A stretch of DNA of 64,000 nt from assembly GCF_008520265.1 (NCBI RefSeq), contig NZ_VIQM01000065.1:108649-172648 (forward strand), given 5' to 3'. The notes beneath the pieces were generated by a model, which did no database searches, was not told where the DNA came from, and saw only the letters and a program-made list of their open reading frames with translations. The stretch is from Sphingobacterium cavernae. Its GTDB lineage: Bacteria; Bacteroidota; Bacteroidia; Sphingobacteriales; Sphingobacteriaceae. Position 1 is the stretch's first letter; each line of letters begins with the position of its first letter. Positions 55,469 to 63,994 of the stretch are shown here, in pieces. The translations under genes and the position numbers were made by a program.

Positions 55469-56718
55469 AAAAAATAAGTGTACCCTTATTCTTTGCTTTA
55501 CGGTATCTTTTTTCGAAGAAATCTGTCAATGCTATTAACATTATTTCAATAATAAGTATTGTAGGAATTTTTGTGAGCACAGCCGCTTTAGTTATTGTAT
55601 TGTCTTTTTATAATGGTATGGAAAAATTCATCTTGTCGATGAATAGCACCTTTTCCCCAGATTTGCGTATTGAAGCAGTCAAAGGTAAAACATTTGATCC
55701 AAGCAAAAACGCAACTTTTTCAGAACTAGAAAAAATTCCCGCTGTTAAAAATTACTCTGAAACCCTAGAGGATAAAGTTTTAATTCAACATGAAGGGAAG
55801 CAAATTGTAGGTCAATTAAAAGGTATCATGCAAGAAAGTCTAGAGAAGCAGTCTAAAGAACATATTTTGCATATTGGCAATTTTCAGATTAAAGCAGATT
55901 CGACGAATTATGCATTAATTGGACCTCAAATTCAAACAAATTTACAAGTTCCAATCTCAGAATTTAATAATACAATCGACTTATATTTCCCACGAAAAGA
56001 ATCTTCGGTCAATAATATAAATCCATTAGAAGATTTTAATATTCGTCAAATAGCTGTTAATGGAATTTTGACGTTTGAGCCTGAATTTCAAAATCTCGTT
56101 ATACTACCTTTGGATTTTGCACGAGATATTCTAGGAGAAGACAAAGCTATTTCGGCAGTTGAATTGTTTTTGAAAGATCCGAGCGAATCGTATGCTTTGC
56201 AAAAAGAAATTCAGAAAAAACTAGGACAAGATTTTCAAGTTAAAAACAGGGAACAGCAAAATCCAACACTCTACAAAACTATAAAATCTGAAAAATGGAT
56301 TGTGTTCTTTATCCTTACATTTATAGGGATAATAGCCATTTTCAACATCATTGGATCGCTTACGATGCTCGTCATCGACAAGAAAGAAGACATGAAAATT
56401 CTTCAGCATATCGGTGCAAATAAGTCTACAATCGAAAAGATTTTCTTCTACGAAGGTATCATGATTGCCTTGGTCGGAAGTACCATTGGTATAGCAGTTG
56501 GTTATGTTTTCTGTTTCTTGCAAGAAACATACGGCTTAATTCGCACTAACAATGTGAATGGAAGTTTCATCGATGTATATCCAGTAGATATGCGTACACA
56601 GGATTTCATCTTAGTATTTGTTACAATATCGACACTATCCATTATTGTATCCTATTTCTCATCCAAACTCAGCGTAAGAGAAATTGGTAAAATAGCAAAT
56701 CTTAAGAGCGAGGAATAA
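55465..56718 (+). CDS. LolC/LolE-type lipoprotein-releasing permease
   Basis: A 417-residue FtsX-like permease with four membrane helices: one at 22-46, a large periplasmic MacB-like core, and three helices between about 275 and 405. The KKEDMKILQHIGANKSTIEKIFFYEG segment is the coupling region that contacts the ATPase. Permeases of this type extract lipoproteins from the inner membrane. The ATPase gene (lolD) is not in the window. It overlaps the MBL gene by 4 bp. Confidence 0.9.
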   Translation: MKKISVPLFFALRYLFSKKSVNAINIISIISIVGIFVSTAALVIVLSFYNGMEKFILSMNSTFSPDLRIEAVKGKTFDPSKNATFSELEKIPAVKNYSETLEDKVLIQHEGKQIVGQLKGIMQESLEKQSKEHILHIGNFQIKADSTNYALIGPQIQTNLQVPISEFNNTIDLYFPRKESSVNNINPLEDFNIRQIAVNGILTFEPEFQNLVILPLDFARDILGEDKAISAVELFLKDPSESYALQKEIQKKLGQDFQVKNREQQNPTLYKTIKSEKWIVFFILTFIGIIAIFNIIGSLTMLVIDKKEDMKILQHIGANKSTIEKIFFYEGIMIALVGSTIGIAVGYVFCFLQETYGLIRTNNVNGSFIDVYPVDMRTQDFILVFVTISTLSIIVSYFSSKLSVREIGKIANLKSEE

Positions 56719-56720
56719 AT

Positions 56721-57374
56721 TTAGTATTTAAGTTTTTCGCGACTATAATCCCCTTTTTTGATGGAATTTATAAATTGATACCAATTAAATGGATTCAAGA
56801 AAGGATTGTTCATGCGTTGGTTAATATTCTTGTTTTGCATGTACTGGTGGCGTTGCAAAGAGTTGAACGTTTGGATTTCCTCTGCACTACGCGGCACAAC
56901 ACGTGCAAGAGCTGCAATAGCCTCAGGACTCAAATTACGTCGCGCTGTAGCAATTGGGTCATCACCACCCATAGCCATAAAATCCGCTAAATAATCTTCG
57001 TAACTTGCCCACGGAAACGGCGTAACAGCAGGAAGTTCAATAACTAGTGCACGCATTTTAACTGACGCAGTGTATTTGTCACCTTCTACCTCGGGAATTG
57101 TATATGTAACAGGATCAAATCCAACACTGGAAAATTCAATAATATCCCCAACATGTGCCACGAATGAAAAGTACCCCTCATTGTTGGACATATATGTTTG
57201 ATTATTAAAGGAGGTGTTTTTTATTGTTACGAATCCGACAGGAAGGTCCGAACCCATTGACGTAATTAGACCACTAAATTGAAGAATCTTTTTGCTCTGT
57301 GCAAATACAGAACCTAAGGTAAGAAGCATAACACCTAAACCTACAAAAAGATATTTAATGGATTTTATAGACAT
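56721..57374 (-). CDS. Exported carboxypeptidase-regulatory-like domain protein
   Basis: A 217-residue protein with a signal peptide (ending VFAQS, residue 27) and a carboxypeptidase-regulatory-like beta-sandwich (about 30-105), with SSDL-type MGSDLPVGFVTIKNTSFNNQ and FSSVGFDPVTY as the recognisable pieces. The C-terminal half (LSPEAIAALARVVPRSAEEIQT...) is helical and I do not recognise it. Such domains usually start outer membrane receptors, so this is a free-standing form. A TATTTTTG box lies 5 nt before the ATG. Confidence 0.8.
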   Translation of the reverse strand: MSIKSIKYLFVGLGVMLLTLGSVFAQSKKILQFSGLITSMGSDLPVGFVTIKNTSFNNQTYMSNNEGYFSFVAHVGDIIEFSSVGFDPVTYTIPEVEGDKYTASVKMRALVIELPAVTPFPWASYEDYLADFMAMGGDDPIATARRNLSPEAIAALARVVPRSAEEIQTFNSLQRHQYMQNKNINQRMNNPFLNPFNWYQFINSIKKGDYSREKLKY

Positions 57375-57379
57375 TTAAA

Positions 57380-57387
57380 CAAAAATA
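57380..57387 (-). promoter_or_regulatory. Putative -7 box 5 nt before the 57374 start
   Basis: TATTTTTG on the minus strand, separated from the ATG at 57374 by 5 nt. No good -33. If used, the mRNA would be leaderless. Confidence 0.35.
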
Positions 57388-57443
57388 TAATTTAAGACTA
57401 TTCGATCCTGTTAAAATGTGTTAATCAATTAACAACATTTTCG

Positions 57444-57722
57444 TTACAAAGTTTGTCCGGGTAATGTAGCGTTCGGATCATTCATATCCGTGATGTTGAT
57501 CGCTTCTACAGCAACAATCTCCGGCACAGCTTTTTTAATCGCTTGCTCAAGACCAGCTTTAAATGTCATAATACTCATCGAGCAACTCGCACAAGCACCC
57601 AACAATTTTAACTTCACGACCTTATCCTCCGTAATCTCTTCAATACTAACATTGCCCCCATCAGTCTCCAAATACGGACGGATTGTATCTAATGCTTGTT
57701 CTACTCTCTCGTGTAAGCTCAT
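57444..57722 (-). CDS. NifU C-terminal-like Fe-S scaffold protein
   Basis: A 92-residue protein of the NifU-like (NFU) family. The Fe-S site is the CxxC in LLGACASCSMS (Cys44, Cys47), after the DGGNVSIEEI signature at 21-30. It carries and delivers [4Fe-4S] clusters. It has only the NFU domain. Several Fe-S proteins of complex I are in the same window, but there is no operon link. Confidence 0.95.
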   Translation of the reverse strand: MSLHERVEQALDTIRPYLETDGGNVSIEEITEDKVVKLKLLGACASCSMSIMTFKAGLEQAIKKAVPEIVAVEAINITDMNDPNATLPGQTL

Positions 57723-57918
57723 TTTTTGTATTACTTAATAATCCGTAAATATAATGAATTTTATTCCTATCTGAAATTAAGCCCTTATTATTAGCAAAAT
57801 AATGACATAATACGGCAATGGTTAAAGTTTGTTAAAGGCTTTTGTAAAAATATATTAGTTACTAAAAATCAAGTAAATTGCGGTTTAAAATTTAATTGAA
57901 TATTATTGTTAATTGACG

Positions 57919-57926
57919 TATCTTTG
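57919..57926 (+). promoter_or_regulatory. -7 box 4 nt before the bamD start
   Basis: TATCTTTG matches the -7 consensus; TTG at 57896-57898 is 20 nt upstream. The ATG at 57931 begins 4 nt after the box, so the message would be leaderless or nearly so. Confidence 0.55.
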
Positions 57927-57930
57927 TAAA

Positions 57931-58854
57931 ATGTTTTTGAATAGACGTATACCTGTAATTTTAGCTTTGTGCTTAGCTACATTGTTTTTTGTAGGCTGTA
58001 AAAGCAAGTTTGAAAAACTTCGCAACAGTAACAATATTACAATGAAATACCAAGAAGCAGTCAAGCTATATGAGAAAGGCAAATATTCTAAAGCACTCAT
58101 TTTGTTTGATGATTTAGCTGGAAAATATCGTGGAAGAGCGGAAGCCGAGGATTTATTTTATCTTATTGCTAACGCAAATTACAAATTAAGAGATTATACC
58201 TCAGCACGTTTTCACTTTAAAAACTTCGCCAATACCTACCCGAATAGCCCTAGAGCTGAGGAATGCAGATATATGGCTGCATATTGCTATTACATCGAAT
58301 CTCCAAGATCAACATTAGATCAAGATAACACGCGTAAGGCGATTGATGAATTACAATTATTTGTAAACTATTATCCAGAGTCAGAAAGAGCAGAAAAAGC
58401 TGGTGAATTAATTCAAGATTTAAGAGAGAAACTTGAGAAAAAAGCATTTGATAACGCGAAGCTTTATTACAATATGGGGCTGGCAGATGATTATCGTGCG
58501 GCAGTAATCGCTTTAGAAAATGTATTGAGACAGTACCCTGATACAAAGTTTGCCGAAGAAATTGAGTTTTTAATGTTAAAATCTCAGTATTTATTCGCTG
58601 ACAACAGTCGTGTACATCGTCAGGAGGAGCGTTTTAATGAAGCTATAGATTATTACAATAGCTTTTCGGAACATTTTCCATCGAGCAAATTCAAATCTGA
58701 AGCAGATGATTTGAAAAAAAGTGCTGATAAAAAAATCGTTTCTGCGATTCGCCTTATGAATCAATACAATAAGGAACTGGAAGAAAGAAACAAAGAACTG
58801 GGCATCACTGAATCCAAAAAAGAAGAAGCAAGTGCAGACAGTTCAACAAAATAA
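57931..58854 (+). CDS. bamD: Outer membrane assembly lipoprotein BamD
   Basis: Lipoprotein of the BAM machine that folds beta-barrel proteins into the outer membrane. The 307-residue protein has a lipobox (TLFFVGC, Cys23 from this start) and five TPR-type repeats, for example KYQEAVKLYEKGKYSKALILF. The C-terminus is charged. I chose the ATG at 57931 over the one at 57913 because a promoter -7 box covers the region between them. It forms an operon with rpoZ and coaBC. Confidence 0.93.
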   Translation: MFLNRRIPVILALCLATLFFVGCKSKFEKLRNSNNITMKYQEAVKLYEKGKYSKALILFDDLAGKYRGRAEAEDLFYLIANANYKLRDYTSARFHFKNFANTYPNSPRAEECRYMAAYCYYIESPRSTLDQDNTRKAIDELQLFVNYYPESERAEKAGELIQDLREKLEKKAFDNAKLYYNMGLADDYRAAVIALENVLRQYPDTKFAEEIEFLMLKSQYLFADNSRVHRQEERFNEAIDYYNSFSEHFPSSKFKSEADDLKKSADKKIVSAIRLMNQYNKELEERNKELGITESKKEEASADSSTK

Positions 58855-58883
58855 CAAGAAATTAAAAATAATATTTAGTTAAT

Positions 58884-59213
58884 ATGAGTCAAGCAAAAAA
58901 CAACACCATCCCAAATTCTACAGTAACAAGAGATTTGAGAGAATTGGACAAAGCTACTGACAATCTTTACGAGTCAATCGTGATCATCAGCAAAAGAGCA
59001 AACCAAATTGGTGTAGAAGTGAAAGAGGAGCTAAATGCGAAATTGGCTGAGTTTGCAAGCAACAACGATAACTTAGAAGAAGTCTTCGAAAACCGCGAGC
59101 AAATCGAAATTTCTAAACACTACGAACGTATGCCAAAGCCTTCATTAGTAGCTATTGACGAATTTTTGAAAGACAAAGTTTACTTTAGAAATCCTTCTAA
59201 AGATCAAGACTAA
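58884..59213 (+). CDS. rpoZ: RNA polymerase omega/Rpb6-type subunit
   Basis: A 109-residue small subunit of RNA polymerase in the Bacteroidetes Rpb6-like form. The family pattern is a helix with DNLYESIVIISKRANQIG followed by VKEELNAKLAEFAS and a C-terminal KPSLVAIDEFL segment. It helps assemble the enzyme. It lies between bamD and coaBC, a gene order seen in many Bacteroidetes. Confidence 0.9.
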   Translation: MSQAKNNTIPNSTVTRDLRELDKATDNLYESIVIISKRANQIGVEVKEELNAKLAEFASNNDNLEEVFENREQIEISKHYERMPKPSLVAIDEFLKDKVYFRNPSKDQD

Positions 59214-59227
59214 TCACTAGAGAAGCT

Positions 59228-60436
59228 ATGTCTTCGCTAAAAGACAAAAATATTGTGCTAGGTGTATGCGGCAGTATTGCCGCATACAAAATAGCTTCTT
59301 TAATACGACTGCTCATTAAAGAGGAAGCTTCTGTGCAAGTCATTATGACGCCAGAGTCTACCCAATTCATCACCCCTCTTACCTTATCTACATTATCTAA
59401 GAAGCCCGTATTGGTGGATTATTATGATCCAAAAACTGGCGAATGGAATAATCACGTACATTTAGGCTTGCATGCGGATCTGATGTTAATAGCACCAGCA
59501 TCTGCAAACACTATTGCCAAATTGGCTAATGGTTTTTGTGATAATTTGCTAGCAGCAACATACCTATCTGCCAAATGTCCTATATATCTAGCTCCAGCGA
59601 TGGATTTGGACATGTGGAAGCATCCTGCTACGCAACATAATTTGCACTTACTGAAGAGTTATGGCAATATTATAATTCCGCCAGGAAACGGAGAGCTAGC
59701 TAGTGGATTGGTGGGTGAAGGTCGATTGGCTGAGCCAGAAGAGATTATAGCATTCTTAGAAGAGGATTTGGGTCAAAATAAACCTTTGACAGGTAAAACA
59801 GCATTAATCACAGCAGGGCCGACATATGAGGCTATTGATCCCGTTAGATTCATTGGGAATCATTCCTCTGGAAAAATGGGCTATGCCATTGCCGAAGAGT
59901 TAAAATCGAAAGGCGCTAAGGTAATTTTGGTAAGTGGGCCTACTCACTTGAAAGCTTCTTCGCAGATTAAAACTATTCCTGTGCATTCTGCGCAAGAAAT
60001 GTATGATGCTTGCAATGAAGAATTTAACAACGCAGATATCATCGTAATGAGTGCGGCTGTAGCGGATTATACACCAAAAGAACCTGCTATAGAGAAAATA
60101 AAAAAGAAAGCCGAAGACTTCACTATTGAGCTTAAGAAAACAACAGACATCTTAGGTACATTAGGACAACGGAAGAATAAAAACCAAACCTTGATAGGTT
60201 TTGCATTGGAGACAAATAACGAAATGGCTCACGCCCAAGATAAACTTATACGCAAAAATGCTGATTTTATTGTCTTAAATTCAATGCAAGATGCTGGCGC
60301 GGGTTTTGGTACGGACACCAACAAAGTGACTATTCTATCACGTGAAAATGCCCCAAAAAATTACGACCTCAAGTCTAAACAAGAGGTCGCTAAAGATATC
60401 TGTCAACTTATAGTTGATCATCAACAAAGCCTATAA
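59228..60436 (+). CDS. coaBC: Bifunctional phosphopantothenoylcysteine decarboxylase/phosphopantothenate-cysteine ligase
   Basis: Two consecutive steps of coenzyme A synthesis in one protein of 402 residues. The flavin-dependent decarboxylase half (1-190) has GSIAAYK (15-21), catalytic His76 in NHVHLGLHADLMLIAPASAN, and PAMDLDMW. The ligase half (about 190-402) has TAGPTYEAIDPVRFIGNHSSGKMG and AAVADY. Full length. Third gene of the bamD operon. Its stop overlaps the 3' end of the convergent RNA methyltransferase gene by 6 bp. Confidence 0.97.
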   Translation: MSSLKDKNIVLGVCGSIAAYKIASLIRLLIKEEASVQVIMTPESTQFITPLTLSTLSKKPVLVDYYDPKTGEWNNHVHLGLHADLMLIAPASANTIAKLANGFCDNLLAATYLSAKCPIYLAPAMDLDMWKHPATQHNLHLLKSYGNIIIPPGNGELASGLVGEGRLAEPEEIIAFLEEDLGQNKPLTGKTALITAGPTYEAIDPVRFIGNHSSGKMGYAIAEELKSKGAKVILVSGPTHLKASSQIKTIPVHSAQEMYDACNEEFNNADIIVMSAAVADYTPKEPAIEKIKKKAEDFTIELKKTTDILGTLGQRKNKNQTLIGFALETNNEMAHAQDKLIRKNADFIVLNSMQDAGAGFGTDTNKVTILSRENAPKNYDLKSKQEVAKDICQLIVDHQQSL

Positions 60437-61798
60437 ATTCCAAATTCTAATTTCTTTCGGATAATAATTGTTAATGCGATTTGGCATTGCTTTTATCCAG
60501 CCCAAATTAGTCTCCTTGTATCGCGCTAAAATCCAGCCTGATAAATTTTCAGGATTTACACTAGATGGAAGTTGTTCTTTCCGTAAATAGTTTTGGGCTT
60601 GATCGAGCTCTAAATCTATATGTGGTAAATCTGCACGTACAAGATTACTTAAAGCTAAATCATGGCTTGGAACTAGAGTTTTTCCTTTTAGCTCACCAAT
60701 CTCCGTTCCGGCATTTTTCAAATACAAAACACTTTGCAAAGCTTGGAGATCTTGCTCATTTTGCTTCGGAAAGACATGTAAAAAATTGTGTTGAAGAAAA
60801 GAATAGTGTCTCTCAGCATTAACCCATTCTTGCGCTATATGTTGTGGAGCAACATTTTTTTCTTTTTTTATTTTTTTCATCGAAAATGTGTCCTGCTCCT
60901 CTTTCTTTCTCAACACAGCACAAAAGAAACCCTCACCTTTTAATAAATGCGGATAAAATCGATAGCCAGTTGCTTGATGTAACTTTGATGTCGTTACCGA
61001 AATTCCCCAACTCGCATCTACTTCCACGGCAACAGATTCCATTTTAAACTCGTTGATAAGCCAATCAACTATATCTTCATTCTCTTCGTTCGAATAAGAA
61101 CAAGTTGAATAAAACAAATAACCACCTGTCTTCAAAGCTGAAAGACTTTGTCCCAAAATACGCTGTTGACGTTCGCTGCACAATTTCACATTAGCTAACG
61201 ACCATTCATCAATAGCTGAATGATCTTTGTGAAACATCCCAGAACCTGAGCATGGCGCATCGACTACCATCAAATCAAAATAACCAGGCAGTCGACCAAA
61301 AGCTGATGGATCATTATTAGAAACTACTGTGTTTGAATTTCCCCACCGAACTAAATTAGTCGTAAGTATATTGACACGGGATTTTATGATTTCATTAGCC
61401 ACCAATAGACTGTCATCATGTAGCGCCGAGTTAAGTAAAGTAGATTTCCCTCCTGGAGCGGCACAAAGGTCTAGAGCTTTTATCGGTTCTAAATGTAGAT
61501 TTAATTTTCGGGTTAAATAATCCAAAAACATAGAACTTGACTCTTGAGAATAATAACACCCACTGTGAAATAGTGGATCCAAAGTAAATACAGGCCGAGT
61601 CTTTAAATAATAGGCGTGCTCACACCATGGAATTGCACTTTCAATTACATAATCTGCAATCTGAAAATTTTTTACTGGGTTAATACGGATTGATGATGTT
61701 TTCTCTTCTTTATTGTGTATAGCTATAAAAGCCTCATAATCAAACGAAGGATCGCCCTTTAGTAGCGACAGTAAGTCATTGGGAAGTATATTACTCAT
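60431..61798 (-). CDS. RsmF/NSUN-family RNA 5-methylcytosine methyltransferase
   Basis: A 455-residue S-adenosylmethionine-dependent enzyme of the NOL1/NOP2/Sun family. The SAM site is ALDLCAAPGGKST; the two catalytic cysteines are in VDAPCSGSGMF and YSTCSYSNEENE. A C-terminal domain like that of RsmF follows, so the target is probably rRNA. I chose the ATG at 61798 (MSNILPND); an upstream TTG/ATG-like extension at 61861 would run into the divergent promoter. A TACTTTTG box ends 3 nt before the ATG. Confidence 0.9.
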   Translation of the reverse strand: MSNILPNDLLSLLKGDPSFDYEAFIAIHNKEEKTSSIRINPVKNFQIADYVIESAIPWCEHAYYLKTRPVFTLDPLFHSGCYYSQESSSMFLDYLTRKLNLHLEPIKALDLCAAPGGKSTLLNSALHDDSLLVANEIIKSRVNILTTNLVRWGNSNTVVSNNDPSAFGRLPGYFDLMVVDAPCSGSGMFHKDHSAIDEWSLANVKLCSERQQRILGQSLSALKTGGYLFYSTCSYSNEENEDIVDWLINEFKMESVAVEVDASWGISVTTSKLHQATGYRFYPHLLKGEGFFCAVLRKKEEQDTFSMKKIKKEKNVAPQHIAQEWVNAERHYSFLQHNFLHVFPKQNEQDLQALQSVLYLKNAGTEIGELKGKTLVPSHDLALSNLVRADLPHIDLELDQAQNYLRKEQLPSSVNPENLSGWILARYKETNLGWIKAMPNRINNYYPKEIRIWNL

Positions 61799-61801
61799 TT
61801 C

Positions 61802-61809
61802 CAAAAGTA
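61802..61809 (-). promoter_or_regulatory. -7 box 3 nt before the methyltransferase start
   Basis: TACTTTTG on the minus strand ends 3 nt before the ATG at 61798. No -33 TTG at 18-20 nt. Divergent to the TATCTTTG box at 61850-61857. Confidence 0.4.
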
Positions 61810-61849
61810 AAAATTCAGAACTAAAAAATAAAATACTATTCAATTGCTT

Positions 61850-61857
61850 TATCTTTG
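61850..61857 (+). promoter_or_regulatory. -7 box 6 nt before the SRPBCC gene
   Basis: TATCTTTG, identical to the bamD -7 box, ends 6 nt before the ATG at 61864. No clear -33 element. Confidence 0.4.
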
Positions 61858-61863
61858 TCACTA

Positions 61864-62244
61864 ATGAAGAGTTTTAAAAAATATTATATTATTCCTGCAA
61901 CACCTGAGGAAATATACAAAGCGCTTACTACTGAAATTACAATTCGCCTTTGGACGGGTGATAGCGTAGAAATAGATCCAAAAGAAGGTGGTGAATTTTC
62001 TCTTTGGGATGGCAGTATTAATGGGCGATTTATAGAATTGATTCCGGACAAAAAAATTGTACAAGAGTGGTATTTTGGGGATGAGGAGCAATCAATAGTA
62101 ACGATTAAATTGCACGAACATAGAAAAGGAACTTCATTCGAAGTGAATCACATGAATATTCCTGACGAAGCTTACGATGATATTGTTGACGGATGGGAAT
62201 ATGAATACGTAGGTAGCTTAATCGATTTTTATACAGAAGAATAA
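61864..62244 (+). CDS. SRPBCC/START-like domain protein
   Basis: A 126-residue cytoplasmic protein of the AHSA1-like SRPBCC superfamily: IIPATPEEIYKALT starts the helix-grip fold, GGEFSLWDGSINGRFIELIPDKKIVQEW is the central signature, and GWEYEYVGSLIDF ends the C-terminal helix. It binds an unknown hydrophobic ligand or protein. I chose the ATG at 61864; the TTG three codons earlier overlaps the -7 box. It is divergent from the RNA methyltransferase gene. Confidence 0.85.
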   Translation: MKSFKKYYIIPATPEEIYKALTTEITIRLWTGDSVEIDPKEGGEFSLWDGSINGRFIELIPDKKIVQEWYFGDEEQSIVTIKLHEHRKGTSFEVNHMNIPDEAYDDIVDGWEYEYVGSLIDFYTEE

Positions 62245-62253
62245 TAAGCAGAA

Positions 62254-62275
62254 AGTCCGAGAATAACCTCGGACT
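62254..62275. terminator. Hairpin between the SRPBCC gene and the transposase gene
   Basis: A perfect 8-bp inverted repeat (AGTCCGAG and CTCGGACT, 6-nt loop) 10 bp after the SRPBCC stop and 1 bp before the transposase stop. The T tract is poor. It may end both convergent genes or mark the left border region of the IS. Confidence 0.45.
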
Positions 62276-62276
62276 A

Positions 62277-63413
62277 TTATAGATAGGGCGTAAGCGACTT
62301 AATATTTTTAACCTTTCCGTGATGGGACACCATATTTGAAAATGCCCATGGGCGTTTTACCTTACTTTTTACCAATGTAATCAATAGATTAGCCAACATA
62401 GCTGCCCATATTTGTATTTCAATGGCATTTTCATTGTCTCCCAGAAAATATTTAAGCGGAAAGTTCTGTTTTAGCTGCTTGAACAGTAATTCTATTTTCC
62501 ATCGCTGTTTATAGATTAAAGCTATTTTTTCTGCCGAAAACTCAAAATTATTGGATATAAACTCAAATAACCGTTTGTTTTCATCATCCCAATAGGCGAT
62601 CCGCCTGGTGCGATGCTCGTTCTTTTTGTCCTGTCCGTAATACAAAACAACTTCTTCATCTTTTAATACACTTGAGGGCGCATTCTCTGGTAAATCGTAC
62701 TCTTTACGTGCTTCATAGACTGCATTGTCTTTCAAACGGGTAACATAAAAGATCTCGCTTTGAGAAAATGCTTCATATTGGGCGTAATCTACATAACCTT
62801 TGTCAAATGTGATAATTGATCCTTTGGACAAAGTATGGACTTCGTGAAGGAACATGTGGTCATGACGGACTGCTGCGCTGTAGCGGATCAAACAGGGAAC
62901 ATTTTCACTGGCTTTGACGATGGTATGCGCCTTGATACCGCCCTTTTTCTTTCCCTGTAATGGATTGCGACCAACCCCTTTCAAAATATCCTTGAACAAC
63001 GTGATGGTCGTCGAATCCATGATATAAAGCCTTTTCATATCGGCATCACTCAAGCGGCTGTCCGCTAAATGTTTCCGGTTCCGGAGATAAACCTCCATAT
63101 AAATTTCACCAAATAAATTACTACTGCGACGCTGGTTAGCTTCCGATAAAGTACTTCGCCGAACGATATAGCTCAAACCCAGATGGCTTAGCTTATGTGC
63201 ATTGGCTAGAAGCCCTATAATCACTTCCCAGATGGACGAATAGCCCTCCAAAGCAACAAACAGCATCACCACAACGTGGTTGTAGGTAGTGAACTTTTTA
63301 ACATATCGATCTCCTTCATGGGTTTTGCTAATTTTCTTGATCTGACCTTTGTCCAAAAAAAATAACAGTTGATTTAATATCGGCTGTCCGCTAAAATTTG
63401 TACTTTTACCCAT
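62277..63413 (-). CDS. IS4-family transposase (DUF4372 type)
   Basis: A 378-residue DDE transposase. The N-terminal region (about 1-110, GQPILNQLLFFLDKGQI and KFTTYNHVVVMLF) is the DUF4372 domain common in Bacteroidetes IS4 elements. The catalytic core has YIMDSTTITLFKD (first Asp), ITFDKGYVDYAQYE (second Asp) and the YKQRWKIELLFKQLKQNF motif with the Glu. The frame is intact, so it may still be active. It is the only mobile gene found in the window. Confidence 0.93.
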   Translation of the reverse strand: MGKSTNFSGQPILNQLLFFLDKGQIKKISKTHEGDRYVKKFTTYNHVVVMLFVALEGYSSIWEVIIGLLANAHKLSHLGLSYIVRRSTLSEANQRRSSNLFGEIYMEVYLRNRKHLADSRLSDADMKRLYIMDSTTITLFKDILKGVGRNPLQGKKKGGIKAHTIVKASENVPCLIRYSAAVRHDHMFLHEVHTLSKGSIITFDKGYVDYAQYEAFSQSEIFYVTRLKDNAVYEARKEYDLPENAPSSVLKDEEVVLYYGQDKKNEHRTRRIAYWDDENKRLFEFISNNFEFSAEKIALIYKQRWKIELLFKQLKQNFPLKYFLGDNENAIEIQIWAAMLANLLITLVKSKVKRPWAFSNMVSHHGKVKNIKSLTPYL

Positions 63414-63439
63414 ACTTACTTTGTTTGTTTCGCAACTTC

Positions 63440-63447
63440 AAAGTTAG
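63440..63447 (-). promoter_or_regulatory. Putative -7 box of the transposase gene
   Basis: TAACTTTG on the minus strand, 26 nt before the transposase ATG. The hairpin at 63451-63478 covers the -33 region. Confidence 0.4.
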
Positions 63448-63450
63448 CTA

Positions 63451-63478
63451 AAGGGTTGGTGCTTGCGCCAACCCTTTT
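63451..63478 (+). terminator. Strong hairpin upstream of the transposase
   Basis: AAAGGGTTGG at 63451-63460 and CCAACCCTTT at 63469-63478 pair over an 8-nt loop that can pair further (T-G, G-C, C-G), followed on the plus strand by a run of T. There is no plus-strand gene to end, so it may insulate the IS or be part of its end. Confidence 0.5.
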
Positions 63479-63484
63479 TTTATT

Positions 63485-63842
63485 CTTTACCGGATACTAG
63501 TGAATAGATATATTAAAAATTCATTATATTCCATTACTTGATAAAGAGGTCGTATAGTTAGAAGAGACTAAAATCAATGTTTTAAAACAGTGTCAAAAAC
63601 TATATATATATGCATCAAATAATATCATTAAACTAATTTGATTACAGATTCACTTATTCTTCACTATAAACTCTATAAATACAAAAAATAAACAAATTAG
63701 GAAGTTAGTTTACAAGAAGTAGAAATTACAATTTTTTATAATTGAGTTAGAATAACTCATTTGAGTAGAACACAAGTTTATAATTACTTTATGAGTCAAT
63801 TATCAAATGTACTACACTAATAGAATAATATCTCTAAACGCG
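63485..63842. other. Gene-free AT-rich stretch between IS and 5S rRNA
   Basis: No ORF, tRNA or promoter pattern that I can defend is visible. It contains a small inverted repeat around GAGTTAGAATAACTC (about 63746-63760) without a T tract. It may be the remnant of the region downstream of the rRNA operon. Confidence 0.5.
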
Positions 63843-63875
63843 AAAAAGCCTTACCACGTTATGTGATAAGGCTTT
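63843..63875 (-). terminator. Terminator of the rRNA operon
   Basis: On the minus strand AAAGCCTTATCAC pairs with GTGGTAAGGCTTT (one G-T pair) and is followed by a T run. It lies just after the 5S gene. Confidence 0.85.
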
Positions 63876-63885
63876 GTATAAAAAA

Positions 63886-63994
<109 letters not shown>

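Larger units (their letters stand above)
62254..63484 (-). mobile_element. IS4-type insertion sequence, borders approximate
   Basis: The element is inferred from the transposase. I could not find matching terminal inverted repeats or a target duplication by eye; the borders given are the hairpins on either side (62254-62275 and 63451-63478), and are only an estimate. It lies between the SRPBCC gene and the end of an rRNA operon. Confidence 0.5.
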
